A stretch of DNA of 52,370 nt from Acidimicrobiia bacterium (GTDB lineage: Bacteria > Actinomycetota > Acidimicrobiia > Acidimicrobiales > Poriferisodalaceae): NCBI GenBank assembly GCA_012960315.1, contig DUBN01000084.1, forward strand, positions 4,452-56,821, in the 5' to 3' direction. The position numbers were made by a program, and so were the translations under genes. This document shows positions 8,543-16,478 of this stretch, in pieces; position 1 is the first letter of the stretch; each line of letters begins with the position of its first letter. The notes beneath the pieces are model-generated. The model worked only from the letters and a program-made list of their open reading frames with translations. It had not been told where the DNA came from and searched no databases.

Positions 8543-9631
8543 TTATTGAGTGGAAGTATTTAGAAACTCCGTAGCACCCAGATCGGTGATTTGAGCGGCG
8601 TGCCGATTCGCCATAGCAACGAACATGTCATCACCTCTGTCAGTGCGTCCCACGATCATTGAGGCGAGCATCGCCATCAAGAAACCAGACCACGAGAACC
8701 GTCGGTAATTAAGCCAAAATTCGTCAAGCGTGATCGAAGGCGCATCGTCGCGATTCGTTAGTTCATCGTAGTAATGGCCCACGAGTTGTTCTTCATGGGA
8801 ACGTCGGTCTTCCGGTGTAAAAGAGGAACCAAGGAAGTAGGCGACATCGTGAGCCGCGTGGCTGTGCGTCACGGTTTGCCAATCAACTACTACCAACGGT
8901 CGTGAGCTCAGGGTTCCAGTAGGAGCGAACATTAAATTATCCAAGCGATAGTCGCCGTGAACGAGCGTTGACGGTCGGGGAATGTCAGAGAACCAGACCG
9001 AAGCTCCTCGCAAGAAACAATCACCAGCTTCAATTGATTCTTCGCTGAGCACACTTTGGTATCGGTTTACAAAAGCGGGCTGTAACGCCTCAATCATTTC
9101 GACTGTGTGCGCGATGCCCTCGGGATCTCTTCTGCTTACCCAATCAAGTTCGAATAGCGACTCATCGTCCCAGAAGGCGCCATGCAAAAGAGCTGCTTCC
9201 GACAAAGCCATTCTTGCTTCGCTGTGATTGCACCCATTGATCTGATCTCCTTGAACGCGGGGATCGAGGTCTTCCATGACGATTACCACATCCGCAGATC
9301 CGGGGACGAAATCGATGTAATGCACATGTGGCACGGCGACGTCGATTCTTTGAGCAATCTGACGATAAAACTCGGCTTCCCGCTGATAGGTCCCCATCAG
9401 AACGCCTGTCGCCCGACTCTGAGCATCGAGGGCAGCAAACTTGATGACGACGGTCGGTAACCGGTCGTCACGATCCCAGGTCAAGTGGCAGCGGAAATTG
9501 GCGCCGACCTGGCCCGTTCCGATCGCTTGGATTTCAAAATCGATGACGTTGGCTTCATCTCCAAGGATGTGGGTCAACCACTCAGCATTAATTTCGTCGG
9601 GGTGAAACACCGGCAAACATTCGAACTGCAC
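8543..9631 (-). CDS. phosphotransferase family protein (aminoglycoside-phosphotransferase fold)
   Basis: About 362 residues from GTG at 9631; the frame is open to a TTG at 9787, but that extension looks non-coding and the usual family start lies near FHPDEINAEWLTHIL. Kinase-fold motifs are visible: VVIKFA (ATP lysine, about residue 64), VHGDYRLDNLMF (catalytic Asp and Asn, about 225-232) and VVVDWQTVTH (metal Asp, about 250). This matches the APH/ACAD10-like group often found with acyl-CoA genes in actinobacteria. It ends 22 bases before the alcohol dehydrogenase start and is probably first in that operon. The phosphate acceptor is unknown, and antibiotic resistance should not be assumed. Confidence 0.8.
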   Translation of the reverse strand: MQFECLPVFHPDEINAEWLTHILGDEANVIDFEIQAIGTGQVGANFRCHLTWDRDDRLPTVVIKFAALDAQSRATGVLMGTYQREAEFYRQIAQRIDVAVPHVHYIDFVPGSADVVIVMEDLDPRVQGDQINGCNHSEARMALSEAALLHGAFWDDESLFELDWVSRRDPEGIAHTVEMIEALQPAFVNRYQSVLSEESIEAGDCFLRGASVWFSDIPRPSTLVHGDYRLDNLMFAPTGTLSSRPLVVVDWQTVTHSHAAHDVAYFLGSSFTPEDRRSHEEQLVGHYYDELTNRDDAPSITLDEFWLNYRRFSWSGFLMAMLASMIVGRTDRGDDMFVAMANRHAAQITDLGATEFLNTSTQ

Positions 9632-9813
9632 AGCGTCATGTTGCCTGAGTAGCCAAGGAAACCCACTTAATGTCAGATTTGTTTGTCCCAGAGTTCTGCG
9701 AGATTCATGCCAAACAACCCTCAATGGTTTCAAGAATGCCGCTGGGGAGTTGACCGCAAGCGACGAATGGGAAGATCGCCTATCCAAACGTCACCGTCCG
9801 TAACATTCAACAC

Positions 9814-10731
9814 ATGTCTTCTCCTCGCAACATCACGGCGGTATGCGTCGTTCTATTTCTCTTTGGCTGCAGCAACGCCGATAAAAGTTCAGCGGTTGAC
9901 GTTTTGCCTGAGGCGACCACTGTTGAGAGTGTCAAAATCAGTACATCGACCACGGTCGGGGATGAACAGGTATGGGCAGAGACCTCACCCGGCGATGACC
10001 GCCCATCTATCAGTGTCGTAACCGATAAGCAGGGCCCTAAACGTCTCGTCATCGAAGACATAACCACCGGTACCGGGGAACAGGCACAGGCCGGAGATCT
10101 TCTCGAAGTCAAATACGTTGGAGCTTTACTTGCTGACGGAACCGAGTTCGACTCCAGCTGGGATCGGCATCAAACATTCTTTGTTCCAATCGGGGTCGGT
10201 GCGGTCATCCCAGGGTGGGATCAAGGCATCGTGGGGATGCGAAAAGGCGGCCGACGGCTGCTGGTAATTCCTCCTGAACTTGGGTATGGAAGCTCAGGAG
10301 CGGGCGCCGCCATTCCACCTAACGCAGTTCTCGTCTTTGTGGTCGACCTAATTGAAGTGGTGGATCTACCTATTCCGCAGATTCCTGACGTGACCGAAAT
10401 TGGTCCTTCCTTAGAAATCGAAGACTTGTCTGAGGGTTCTGGAAGAGTGGTTCAGTCGGGTGACACCGTCAGTGTTCACTACCTTGGCACTTTGTTGGAC
10501 GGCACAGTGTTTGATACTTCCTGGAATCGAGGAAGACCGTTCACCGCCCAAATCGGCGTCGGCATGGTCATACAAGGTTGGGACCAAGGGATAGTCGGCA
10601 TGCGCGAAGGAGGAAGACGGCTGTTAAAAATCCCCAGCGATTTAGCTTACGGCGAAGCTGGATCTGGAACGTCGATCGGGCCGAACACTCCCCTGCTCTT
10701 CGTAGTGGACCTACTTCGCATCCAGGGGTAG
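9814..10731 (+). CDS. lipoprotein with two tandem FKBP-type peptidyl-prolyl isomerase domains
   Basis: This 305-residue protein starts with a short signal peptide and a lipobox, LFGC, with the lipidated Cys at 19, so it should be anchored outside the cytoplasmic membrane. A low-complexity linker of about 55 residues follows. Two FKBP domains span roughly residues 77-183 and 198-305. Each has the YVGALLADGTEFDSSW or HYLGTLLDGTVFDTSW opening, the GWDQGIVGMR core and the GYG or AYG loop that form the proline-binding pocket. They should catalyse cis-trans prolyl isomerisation of exported proteins. No ribosome site is obvious upstream of ATG 9814. A short reading frame follows directly. Confidence 0.9.
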   Translation: MSSPRNITAVCVVLFLFGCSNADKSSAVDVLPEATTVESVKISTSTTVGDEQVWAETSPGDDRPSISVVTDKQGPKRLVIEDITTGTGEQAQAGDLLEVKYVGALLADGTEFDSSWDRHQTFFVPIGVGAVIPGWDQGIVGMRKGGRRLLVIPPELGYGSSGAGAAIPPNAVLVFVVDLIEVVDLPIPQIPDVTEIGPSLEIEDLSEGSGRVVQSGDTVSVHYLGTLLDGTVFDTSWNRGRPFTAQIGVGMVIQGWDQGIVGMREGGRRLLKIPSDLAYGEAGSGTSIGPNTPLLFVVDLLRIQG

Positions 10732-10733
10732 CG

Positions 10734-10922
10734 ATGGCGGTCGGTTTGGTCCCCCAAGACGACCCCAAAGGAATGCGGATTAGCGGTTGGATTGCCGAGA
10801 ATCCCCATTCTTCAAATCAAGAGTTTCAAGGGAACTGGTGGGTGTGTCGGCACTGGCCGAACCACGCGTATCCAAGTACTCCTTCCAATAGCCAGCTTCA
10901 AGACAGGCGCACAACCATTTGA
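10734..10922 (+). CDS. small hypothetical protein (62 aa)
   Basis: A 62-codon frame begins with ATG two bases after the FKBP stop, with AGGGG six bases upstream, so coupled translation is plausible. The predicted protein is rich in Trp, Asn, Gln and Pro (two WW/RHW segments), has no signal peptide or membrane segment, and matches no family I recognise. It ends 18 bases before the next gene. It could be a real small protein or just spacer within the operon. The ribosome-site position is the main support. Confidence 0.4.
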   Translation: MAVGLVPQDDPKGMRISGWIAENPHSSNQEFQGNWWVCRHWPNHAYPSTPSNSQLQDRRTTI

Positions 10923-10940
10923 CTGAGTAGTTTCAGAGCT

Positions 10941-11702
10941 ATGGATAACATCACTGTTGCGCGCAGCATGCGAGGTTCGTTGGGAATGTTGGCTATGGCG
11001 TGGCTGATGGCTCCGTCGACCCAGAAGAAAGCGGCAGCCGCCGGCATGGGTGAAGGGCAAGGGGCTTACGCCGTCGGCCGACTTGGGGTCTTAGGGAACT
11101 GCCCCGTCGATAACGTCGTGGGGGCGGCGTTTTTCTGGGCGCCCGATCACATGCGCTCAATGGTCGAAGAAGGCAGATCCGCTTTCGATCCTATGGAAGG
11201 CGCGAAGGTTTACGCGAGAATCTGCCAAGAGTACGGAGCCGAGGCGTTGGCCGACTTTGAAGGCAACGAAAGATTGGGTGACTTGCTTCAACAGGTGGTA
11301 CAGAATGCCGCTCCGCACGGGGTTCCGACGTTCGTGGGGTGGCGAGATCAGCAACTCCCTAGTGACGTCGGCGCCGCTCGAACCTTTCAGCTTGCTCAAT
11401 GCATGCGCGAGCTACGTTTCGGTCGGCACGCTGTAGCCGTGCAAGCACTTGGCATGGGACCCCTGGAGGCCATTCTGAGCGGCCCGGCCGGCGAGTGGAA
11501 CGCAGAGTTCTTCGGTTGGCCGAAGCCTTACCCCGATGTCAGTACTCTCGCTGCACACCGAGACGAGATTGAGTCTCTTACTGATCGTCTACACGGACCC
11601 GATTTCGAATGCCTTACAGACAATGAGCGCGCTGAGGTGCGAGATCTTTCAAAGGCCGCTCGGTCTCACGCGACATCACGAGCAGAAGCCGCAAATATTT
11701 GA
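10941..11702 (+). CDS. SCO6745-like protein of unknown function
   Basis: This 253-residue, probably all-helical protein starts at ATG 10941. A recognisable stretch around residues 43-67 (GAYAVGRLGVLGNCPVDNVV, then AFFWAPDHM) and the later TFVGWRDQQLPSDVGAARTFQLAQ segment resemble the actinobacterial SCO6745 family, which carries a predicted winged-helix-like domain but no established function. It follows the FKBP gene and the small frame on the same strand. Its 3' end faces the CoA-transferase operon across 129 bases. The family assignment is from memory of conserved patterns and is moderate. Confidence 0.6.
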   Translation: MDNITVARSMRGSLGMLAMAWLMAPSTQKKAAAAGMGEGQGAYAVGRLGVLGNCPVDNVVGAAFFWAPDHMRSMVEEGRSAFDPMEGAKVYARICQEYGAEALADFEGNERLGDLLQQVVQNAAPHGVPTFVGWRDQQLPSDVGAARTFQLAQCMRELRFGRHAVAVQALGMGPLEAILSGPAGEWNAEFFGWPKPYPDVSTLAAHRDEIESLTDRLHGPDFECLTDNERAEVRDLSKAARSHATSRAEAANI

Positions 11703-11831
11703 GCACCCGGGTTTTGCATCCCTAATACGAAACGTTCTGAGTCAACCTTTGCGACATCTTCGAGACGGTCTCAGGTTTTCTGTTAACTCACGACACGGGC
11801 ATTTATGCCGGGAGTGCAATAGTTGCGAGGT

Positions 11832-13064
11832 CTATTCGGATACGTCTTCTATCAAGACCTGGTGCTCGCCTAGATGGGGAGCGCGAGTGGCCATCCAAGG
11901 CGTGCGTTGAAAGCGATACGGGGCTCCAGGGTGGGTATAGGTGGAATTGCGATCTTCATAGAAAACGTCGACGGGAAATCCTCTTTCGACAAAGTGAGGA
12001 TCTTCGATCATTTCGTCAGGCGAGTACACAATGCCGCATGCCATGCCTCTTTCCTGCAGCCCAAGAAAGAGTTCGTAAGCTGGGAGGCGCTGTGCGAGAA
12101 ATTCAATCACGTCTCTTCCAGCTTGAAAGACTTCGCCGGCCAGAGGGTCCGCGTCTAGTTCAAAAACACCGATGCGTTCATACTGATCACCGAGTTTGAG
12201 AATCTCGTAGGAGGAACATTCCTCTACAAGGCCTAGTTCTTCGATCCACGTGCGTAACGCAGCGAATTCACGTTTGTTGCGCGGAGGCATGCCGGTGTTG
12301 AACCATCGCCCGTCGGCGCAACGTATTTGCGTCCACTCGGTCGGTCGGACGTGAGCATGACGGCCAGTTTGGCGCTGTACTTCTTGTTCGGCGTTTAACC
12401 ACCAGAGGGTTGCGAATTCCGTAGTTGCGTTGGCGGCACCCAGCATTGAGACGTCGATGAGTTGACCTCTGCTAGAGGTCTCCCTCCACATCAACGCGAC
12501 AAGAATCGCAGGAACCGCGTAATGGCAAGCAGTATGAAAGGCCTGATTCCCACCGCCACGTACTGGAGGTAACTGCTGATCGTCGTAGCCACACGACCAA
12601 ACAGGGCCTCCTTCAGCTAACAAGGTCAGGTCGGTGGCGGGTGGGTCTGCTCCGTCACGCCCATGGTGGCTAATTGAGGTCCAAATCAGTTGGCTTTCAT
12701 CTTCGCGAAGCTGATTCCAGTCAAGACCTAGGGCATCTAAACGTCCGAGAGGCTCAGCTTCAATCACCACATCAGCGGTGGCTAGTAATGACCGAAATTG
12801 TTGGGCTCCCACTTCGGTTTCTATATCAACCATCACCGACTTTTTCGAGGTGTTGTAATGCCACCAGTGCAAAGAGTTCTCTAGCCCAGGTACATCATCG
12901 GCAAATGGTTCCCAGGCCCGCGTTTCGCAACCGCCTGGAGGTTCGACAACGATCACTTCCGCACCCATATCTGCCAAAAGTTTCCCAGCGAGCGCGCATC
13001 GTTCCGAAGCTAACTCGATCACTCGATAGCCAGTAAGGGCAGCTTTTGAATCTTTGGGGGTCAT
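11832..13064 (-). CDS. CaiB/BaiF (class III) CoA-transferase subunit lacking the catalytic aspartate
   Basis: This 410-residue class III CoA-transferase has the family N-terminus (YRVIELASERCALAGKLLADMG, then EVIVVEPPG) and the later ILVALMWRETSSRGQLIDVSM segment. In this family the acyl donor is held as a mixed anhydride on an Asp just before that helix. Here the aligned residue is Phe176 (NQAFHTACHY), whereas the upstream paralogue has Asp185 (FMDHTGAYY). The two genes are 2 bases apart, so this is probably the non-catalytic half of a heteromeric transferase, as proposed for benzylsuccinate CoA-transferase-type pairs. The substrate is unknown. The alignment is by eye. Confidence 0.85.
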   Translation of the reverse strand: MTPKDSKAALTGYRVIELASERCALAGKLLADMGAEVIVVEPPGGCETRAWEPFADDVPGLENSLHWWHYNTSKKSVMVDIETEVGAQQFRSLLATADVVIEAEPLGRLDALGLDWNQLREDESQLIWTSISHHGRDGADPPATDLTLLAEGGPVWSCGYDDQQLPPVRGGGNQAFHTACHYAVPAILVALMWRETSSRGQLIDVSMLGAANATTEFATLWWLNAEQEVQRQTGRHAHVRPTEWTQIRCADGRWFNTGMPPRNKREFAALRTWIEELGLVEECSSYEILKLGDQYERIGVFELDADPLAGEVFQAGRDVIEFLAQRLPAYELFLGLQERGMACGIVYSPDEMIEDPHFVERGFPVDVFYEDRNSTYTHPGAPYRFQRTPWMATRAPHLGEHQVLIEDVSE

Positions 13065-13066
13065 GG

Positions 13067-14323
13067 TTAGATCACTCCCTCTTCAGCAAGTTCGTTAATT
13101 TCTTGTTCATCAAGCCCTAACAGTTGCCCGAACACATAGCTGTTGTGTTCTCCTAGGCACGCAGCACCACGGGAGAGTGACCAGTTAGTTTCCGACAACC
13201 GCACTGGGAGACCTTCAACTCTTGAGGGTCCCACCTCGCTATGGTCGACCGTGATCCACAGATCGGAGGTGCGTTCGTCTGAATCGATTCGTTCTCCCGG
13301 CCGCAGGACCGGAGCTGCCGGAACTCCGGCGTCAATTAGTCGTTGAGCAAGCGCGTGGCGATCTTGGGGTGCAGCCCACGCAGCCACTAACTGTTCAAGT
13401 TCGTCTTCTGCGCTCAAACGATCGACCGCGAACTGCCACCTGTGTTCTTGTGACCATGGCTCGTTGACCACTTCAGCGAAAAGTCGCCAATCGCTGTCGT
13501 CACGCACAGCAATTGCGATCCACTGGTTCTCACCTTGGGTCGCCCAGATTCCGTGGGGTGCCATTCTCGGAGACTGCGACCGATTGCTGTTGGGCATACC
13601 GGAGCGGCGCATCGCTCGACCATTGACAGTTGCGTCAAGCGTCGCAGTTCCGTGCAACGTCCCCGCGGCCTCGATACAGGCAAGGTCCACCCACTGACCT
13701 TCGCCGGTTCGACGTCGGTGCAGGAGAGCCATTAAAACCGCGGTCGCCATGTAGTAGGCACCCGTGTGATCCATAAATGAGTACCCCCAACCGGCCGGGG
13801 GCTGCTCAGGTAGTCCTGATGTGAAGGTCAGCCCTGAGACCGCTTGCGCTATGGGTCCCCAGGACTTGAAGGAACTGTACGGTCCTGTAGAACCGAAGCC
13901 GTTATTTGACACGTAAACGATGTCTTCGCGAATTTCTCGTAGTTCGTCATATCCGAAACCCAGACGGTCCATCACTCCCGCAGCAAAATTTTCTGTAACA
14001 GCGTCACTGATAGATACGAGTTCTCGAAGAAGTTCTTTAGCTCGGTCGTCTCTCAAATTGAGCGTGATTCCGAGCTTGCCGGCGTTGTGATTATTGAAGG
14101 CACCACCTGCTTCAAGACCGCGCGCGTCAGCAACCCACGGAGGAATGCCTCGCAGAATGTCCCATTTACCTTTGTTCGTCGGATCTTCGACTCGAATCAC
14201 TTCTGCGCCAAAGGCGGCGAGAATCTTGGTAGCGCCGGCGCCAGCTAATTGCCCAGTGAAATCGCATATACGGATTCCATTCAAACCTTGGGGTTCGATC
14301 GTTTCCTCAACGGGCACCGTCAT
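13067..14323 (-). CDS. CaiB/BaiF (class III) CoA-transferase, catalytic-type subunit
   Basis: This 418-residue class III CoA-transferase shows LNGIRICDFTGQLAGAGATK, GAEVIRVEDPTNKGKWD, DAVTENFAAGVMDRLGFGYDEL, GFGSTGPYSSF and HRRRTGEGQWVDLACIEAA. The catalytic aspartate is probably Asp185 in FMDHTGAYY. It transfers CoA between carboxylic acids without free intermediates. ATG at 14323 overlaps the phosphatase stop by 4 bases, and the second CoA-transferase gene begins 2 bases after its stop. All four genes from 15485 down to 11832 form one tightly packed minus-strand operon. Confidence 0.9.
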   Translation of the reverse strand: MTVPVEETIEPQGLNGIRICDFTGQLAGAGATKILAAFGAEVIRVEDPTNKGKWDILRGIPPWVADARGLEAGGAFNNHNAGKLGITLNLRDDRAKELLRELVSISDAVTENFAAGVMDRLGFGYDELREIREDIVYVSNNGFGSTGPYSSFKSWGPIAQAVSGLTFTSGLPEQPPAGWGYSFMDHTGAYYMATAVLMALLHRRRTGEGQWVDLACIEAAGTLHGTATLDATVNGRAMRRSGMPNSNRSQSPRMAPHGIWATQGENQWIAIAVRDDSDWRLFAEVVNEPWSQEHRWQFAVDRLSAEDELEQLVAAWAAPQDRHALAQRLIDAGVPAAPVLRPGERIDSDERTSDLWITVDHSEVGPSRVEGLPVRLSETNWSLSRGAACLGEHNSYVFGQLLGLDEQEINELAEEGVI

Positions 14324-14814
14324 CGTGTTACCTCACCGCACCACTCGGCGTATCCATGAACCCATAGTCGCTGTGCCTGCGTCTCGGGAACTCTAAGCCC
14401 TCGCGCTTTGGTGATGCGGTCCATAGCTTCATTGGGTTCGAGTCCTAACTGGGTGAGGGCTACTGCCGCAATGGTTGAAGAGCGGCCGATTCCGCCTCGG
14501 CAATGAACTACTGCGGTTTGTCCGCCATTGAGATGCTGGACCAATTCGCTGATAACGGTTTGAGCTTGGTGGTAATCATCAAGAACCCCGAAGTCTGGTG
14601 TGGGGATGCTTCGGAAGGAAATGCCCGCTTCGTTCATCACTCCGGCTTCATCAGCGAGACCAATGCTTGCGGCTTCTTCACTGGCGAGCAGGGATACAAC
14701 TATGTCGACTTCTGCCTCCAACAAATCGCCGATCTCTCGATCGAGGCTGCTTCCGCTCGGAGCCGGCGCGGTCGCTAGGCGGCCACAAGGCGTCTCGATC
14801 CAGTACAGCCGCAT
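14320..14814 (-). CDS. protein tyrosine / dual-specificity phosphatase
   Basis: This 164-residue cysteine phosphatase has a P-loop, VVHCRGGIGRSS, with nucleophile Cys105 and Arg111 (HCX5R). A likely general acid is Asp74 in IPTPDFG. The size and the N-terminal RLYWIETPCGRLATAPAP segment fit the small DSP/PTP group related to CDKN3-like phosphatases. The start forms a TGATG overlap with the acyltransferase stop, and the gene overlaps the following CoA-transferase by 4 bases. Its presence between a lipid acyltransferase and CoA-transferases is unusual; it may dephosphorylate a small molecule rather than a protein. Confidence 0.85.
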   Translation of the reverse strand: MRLYWIETPCGRLATAPAPSGSSLDREIGDLLEAEVDIVVSLLASEEAASIGLADEAGVMNEAGISFRSIPTPDFGVLDDYHQAQTVISELVQHLNGGQTAVVHCRGGIGRSSTIAAVALTQLGLEPNEAMDRITKARGLRVPETQAQRLWVHGYAEWCGEVTR

Positions 14815-15485
14815 CAGTCGTTGAGCATTTCACGAGCCCTGGTTTGGCATTCCTGCAACCGCTGTCGAAGATCATCAGTCCACAACTTTAAGTCGGATCG
14901 TTTCACGCGATTCCCATCGGCAGCTTGTGGGGGATCCAAAGGCTCGCCGACTACCACCGCAACCGGTACTCGGGCAGGAAATTTAGCGCCTGCCGGCATA
15001 GCTGCCTCCGTGCCGGCGATCCCTACAGGCACTACCGGCGCTTGTGCTTTGGAGGCTAACCATGCGGTTCCGTCGTACACCTCGGCGATCGCGTCGCCAA
15101 CTTGTCGAGTCCCTTCGGGAAAAACAAGCATGCACTCGCCGCTTTCGAGCATCTCTTTCGCTACTCGCATGGCGTCTAGGTCAGCTTCACCTCGACGAAC
15201 GGGAAAAGACCCGAGCGAGCGCATCGCCCACCCAGCTGCCGCTGGGCGAAACAATGAGTCTTTACCTAGATAGCGCACACGGCGATGACTTGAGCTCCCA
15301 ACTAGGGGACCGTCAAGATTTGATCGATGGGTCGGCGCAATGATGACCCGGCCTTCGACGCACAAGCGTTCACGACCCTCAACCTTGAGTCGAAACCAGC
15401 GAAACAAAAATACACGCACCGATCCGCGTACAGCTCTAAAAAATATTTTGCCAAACAGACCATCGGGCGAAAACAAACTCCGCAT
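14814..15485 (-). CDS. 1-acylglycerol-3-phosphate acyltransferase family protein (PlsC-like)
   Basis: This 223-residue acyltransferase has the HX4D motif at His53-Asp58 (APTHRSNLDGP), the GxFPV motif near residue 92 (GSFPVRRGE) and FPEGTR at 122-127. A hydrophobic N-terminal stretch (VFLFRW) could tether it to the membrane. Family members transfer acyl groups from acyl-CoA or acyl-ACP to lysophosphatidate or related acceptors. It is the first gene of a four-gene minus-strand operon and is divergent from the MaoC gene across 105 bases. No strong ribosome site precedes ATG 15485. Confidence 0.87.
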   Translation of the reverse strand: MRSLFSPDGLFGKIFFRAVRGSVRVFLFRWFRLKVEGRERLCVEGRVIIAPTHRSNLDGPLVGSSSHRRVRYLGKDSLFRPAAAGWAMRSLGSFPVRRGEADLDAMRVAKEMLESGECMLVFPEGTRQVGDAIAEVYDGTAWLASKAQAPVVPVGIAGTEAAMPAGAKFPARVPVAVVVGEPLDPPQAADGNRVKRSDLKLWTDDLRQRLQECQTRAREMLND

Positions 15486-15590
15486 GGTCCGCGAAGCTAG
15501 CCGGTGGGCATCATTGTCGGCCCCTCCACAGATGACGCGGATAGTTCACTACTACAGTCTTGATATTCCGACTGGCAGTGGAGGTGTCAC

Positions 15591-16475
15591 ATGCCTGTTC
15601 CCACCGACATGGTTGGTGACCAGATTGGTCCTATAAAACACGAGGTCGATGAGCGATGGACTATGGCGTATTCGGCGGCGCTCGGCGATACCCATGACTG
15701 TTATTTCGACACGCGACGCAATGGCGGGGTTGTGGCTCATCCGATGTTCGCTGTGTGTCCTGAGTGGCCGGTCATCGTTCAGAGCCGAGAATTGGCCGAC
15801 AAATGGGGAATAACTCCTGAAGAAACACGGCAGGGGGTGCACGCTACACATGATGTAAGTGTCCACCGCCTCGTGCGGCCGGGAGATGTCTTATCGACGC
15901 GACTTACTTATACCGGAGTGGAGAACAAACGGCCAGGTGCTTACACCACGATGAAGATTGAGACGGTCGACGCCGACGGTGAAGCAGTTTTCACCACTCA
16001 CCAAGGGGGCATTCATCTCGGGGTGCCGACAGTGGGGGAAGATCGGCCCGACGTAAGTGCACCCCCAATCCCCGAGCTTGGTCCTACATCGAAAGAACCG
16101 ATCACCGAAATTTTGGTTCCTGTTGCTCACGGCGCGGCACATACTTACACCGAGTCGGCACGAATTTGGAACCCGATTCACACCGATGCATCTGTGGCAA
16201 AAGCAGCCGGGCTTCCAGCCATCATTCTCCACGGTACGGCCACTCTCGCGTTAGGTGTTAGCGCTGTAATCGACGCTGTGGCTGATGGCAACCCTGAAAG
16301 GGTTCGTCGGATTAGAGGCCGCATGGCTTCGATGGTCTTGATGCCCTCGACTATCAATGTCAAAGTCATTGATTCCACGACAGTCGATGGGCAAGACATC
16401 GTGCGTTTTCAGGTATTGACGGAGGAAGGCGGGCCGGCTATCGATCAGGGTCTCGTGTTTCTTGATCGGAGTTAA
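15591..16475 (+). CDS. MaoC-like double-hotdog dehydratase/hydratase family protein
   Basis: This 294-residue protein has two hotdog halves. The N-terminal half (about 8-145) opens with ERWTMAYSAALGDTHDCYFD. The C-terminal half (about 170-290) carries the MaoC signature region YTESARIWNPIHTDASVAKA, then LHG. In canonical R-hydratases this motif is D-x-N-P-x-H; here the Asp position is Ile192 while N194, P195 and H197 remain. It may therefore not be a conventional enoyl-CoA hydratase, or may use the other half. GGAGG lies about 8 bases before ATG 15591. It ends 3 bases before the convergent dienelactone hydrolase. Confidence 0.78.
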   Translation: MPVPTDMVGDQIGPIKHEVDERWTMAYSAALGDTHDCYFDTRRNGGVVAHPMFAVCPEWPVIVQSRELADKWGITPEETRQGVHATHDVSVHRLVRPGDVLSTRLTYTGVENKRPGAYTTMKIETVDADGEAVFTTHQGGIHLGVPTVGEDRPDVSAPPIPELGPTSKEPITEILVPVAHGAAHTYTESARIWNPIHTDASVAKAAGLPAIILHGTATLALGVSAVIDAVADGNPERVRRIRGRMASMVLMPSTINVKVIDSTTVDGQDIVRFQVLTEEGGPAIDQGLVFLDRS

Positions 16476-16478
16476 TGC

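Noticed and set aside
8543..9631. Aminoglycoside resistance gene
   Set aside because: The kinase fold is present, but the gene sits in an acyl-CoA/alcohol metabolism block and the subfamily is widespread in metabolic contexts; no evidence supports antibiotic resistance.
9632..9787. N-terminal extension of the phosphotransferase frame
   Set aside because: It begins with TTG and the added residues are not family-like; the family start aligns near the GTG at 9631.
11703..11831. Terminator in the convergent gap after the SCO6745-like gene
   Set aside because: Only a short GAGAC/GTCTC repeat with a one-base centre is visible, too close to form a hairpin, so no terminator is called.
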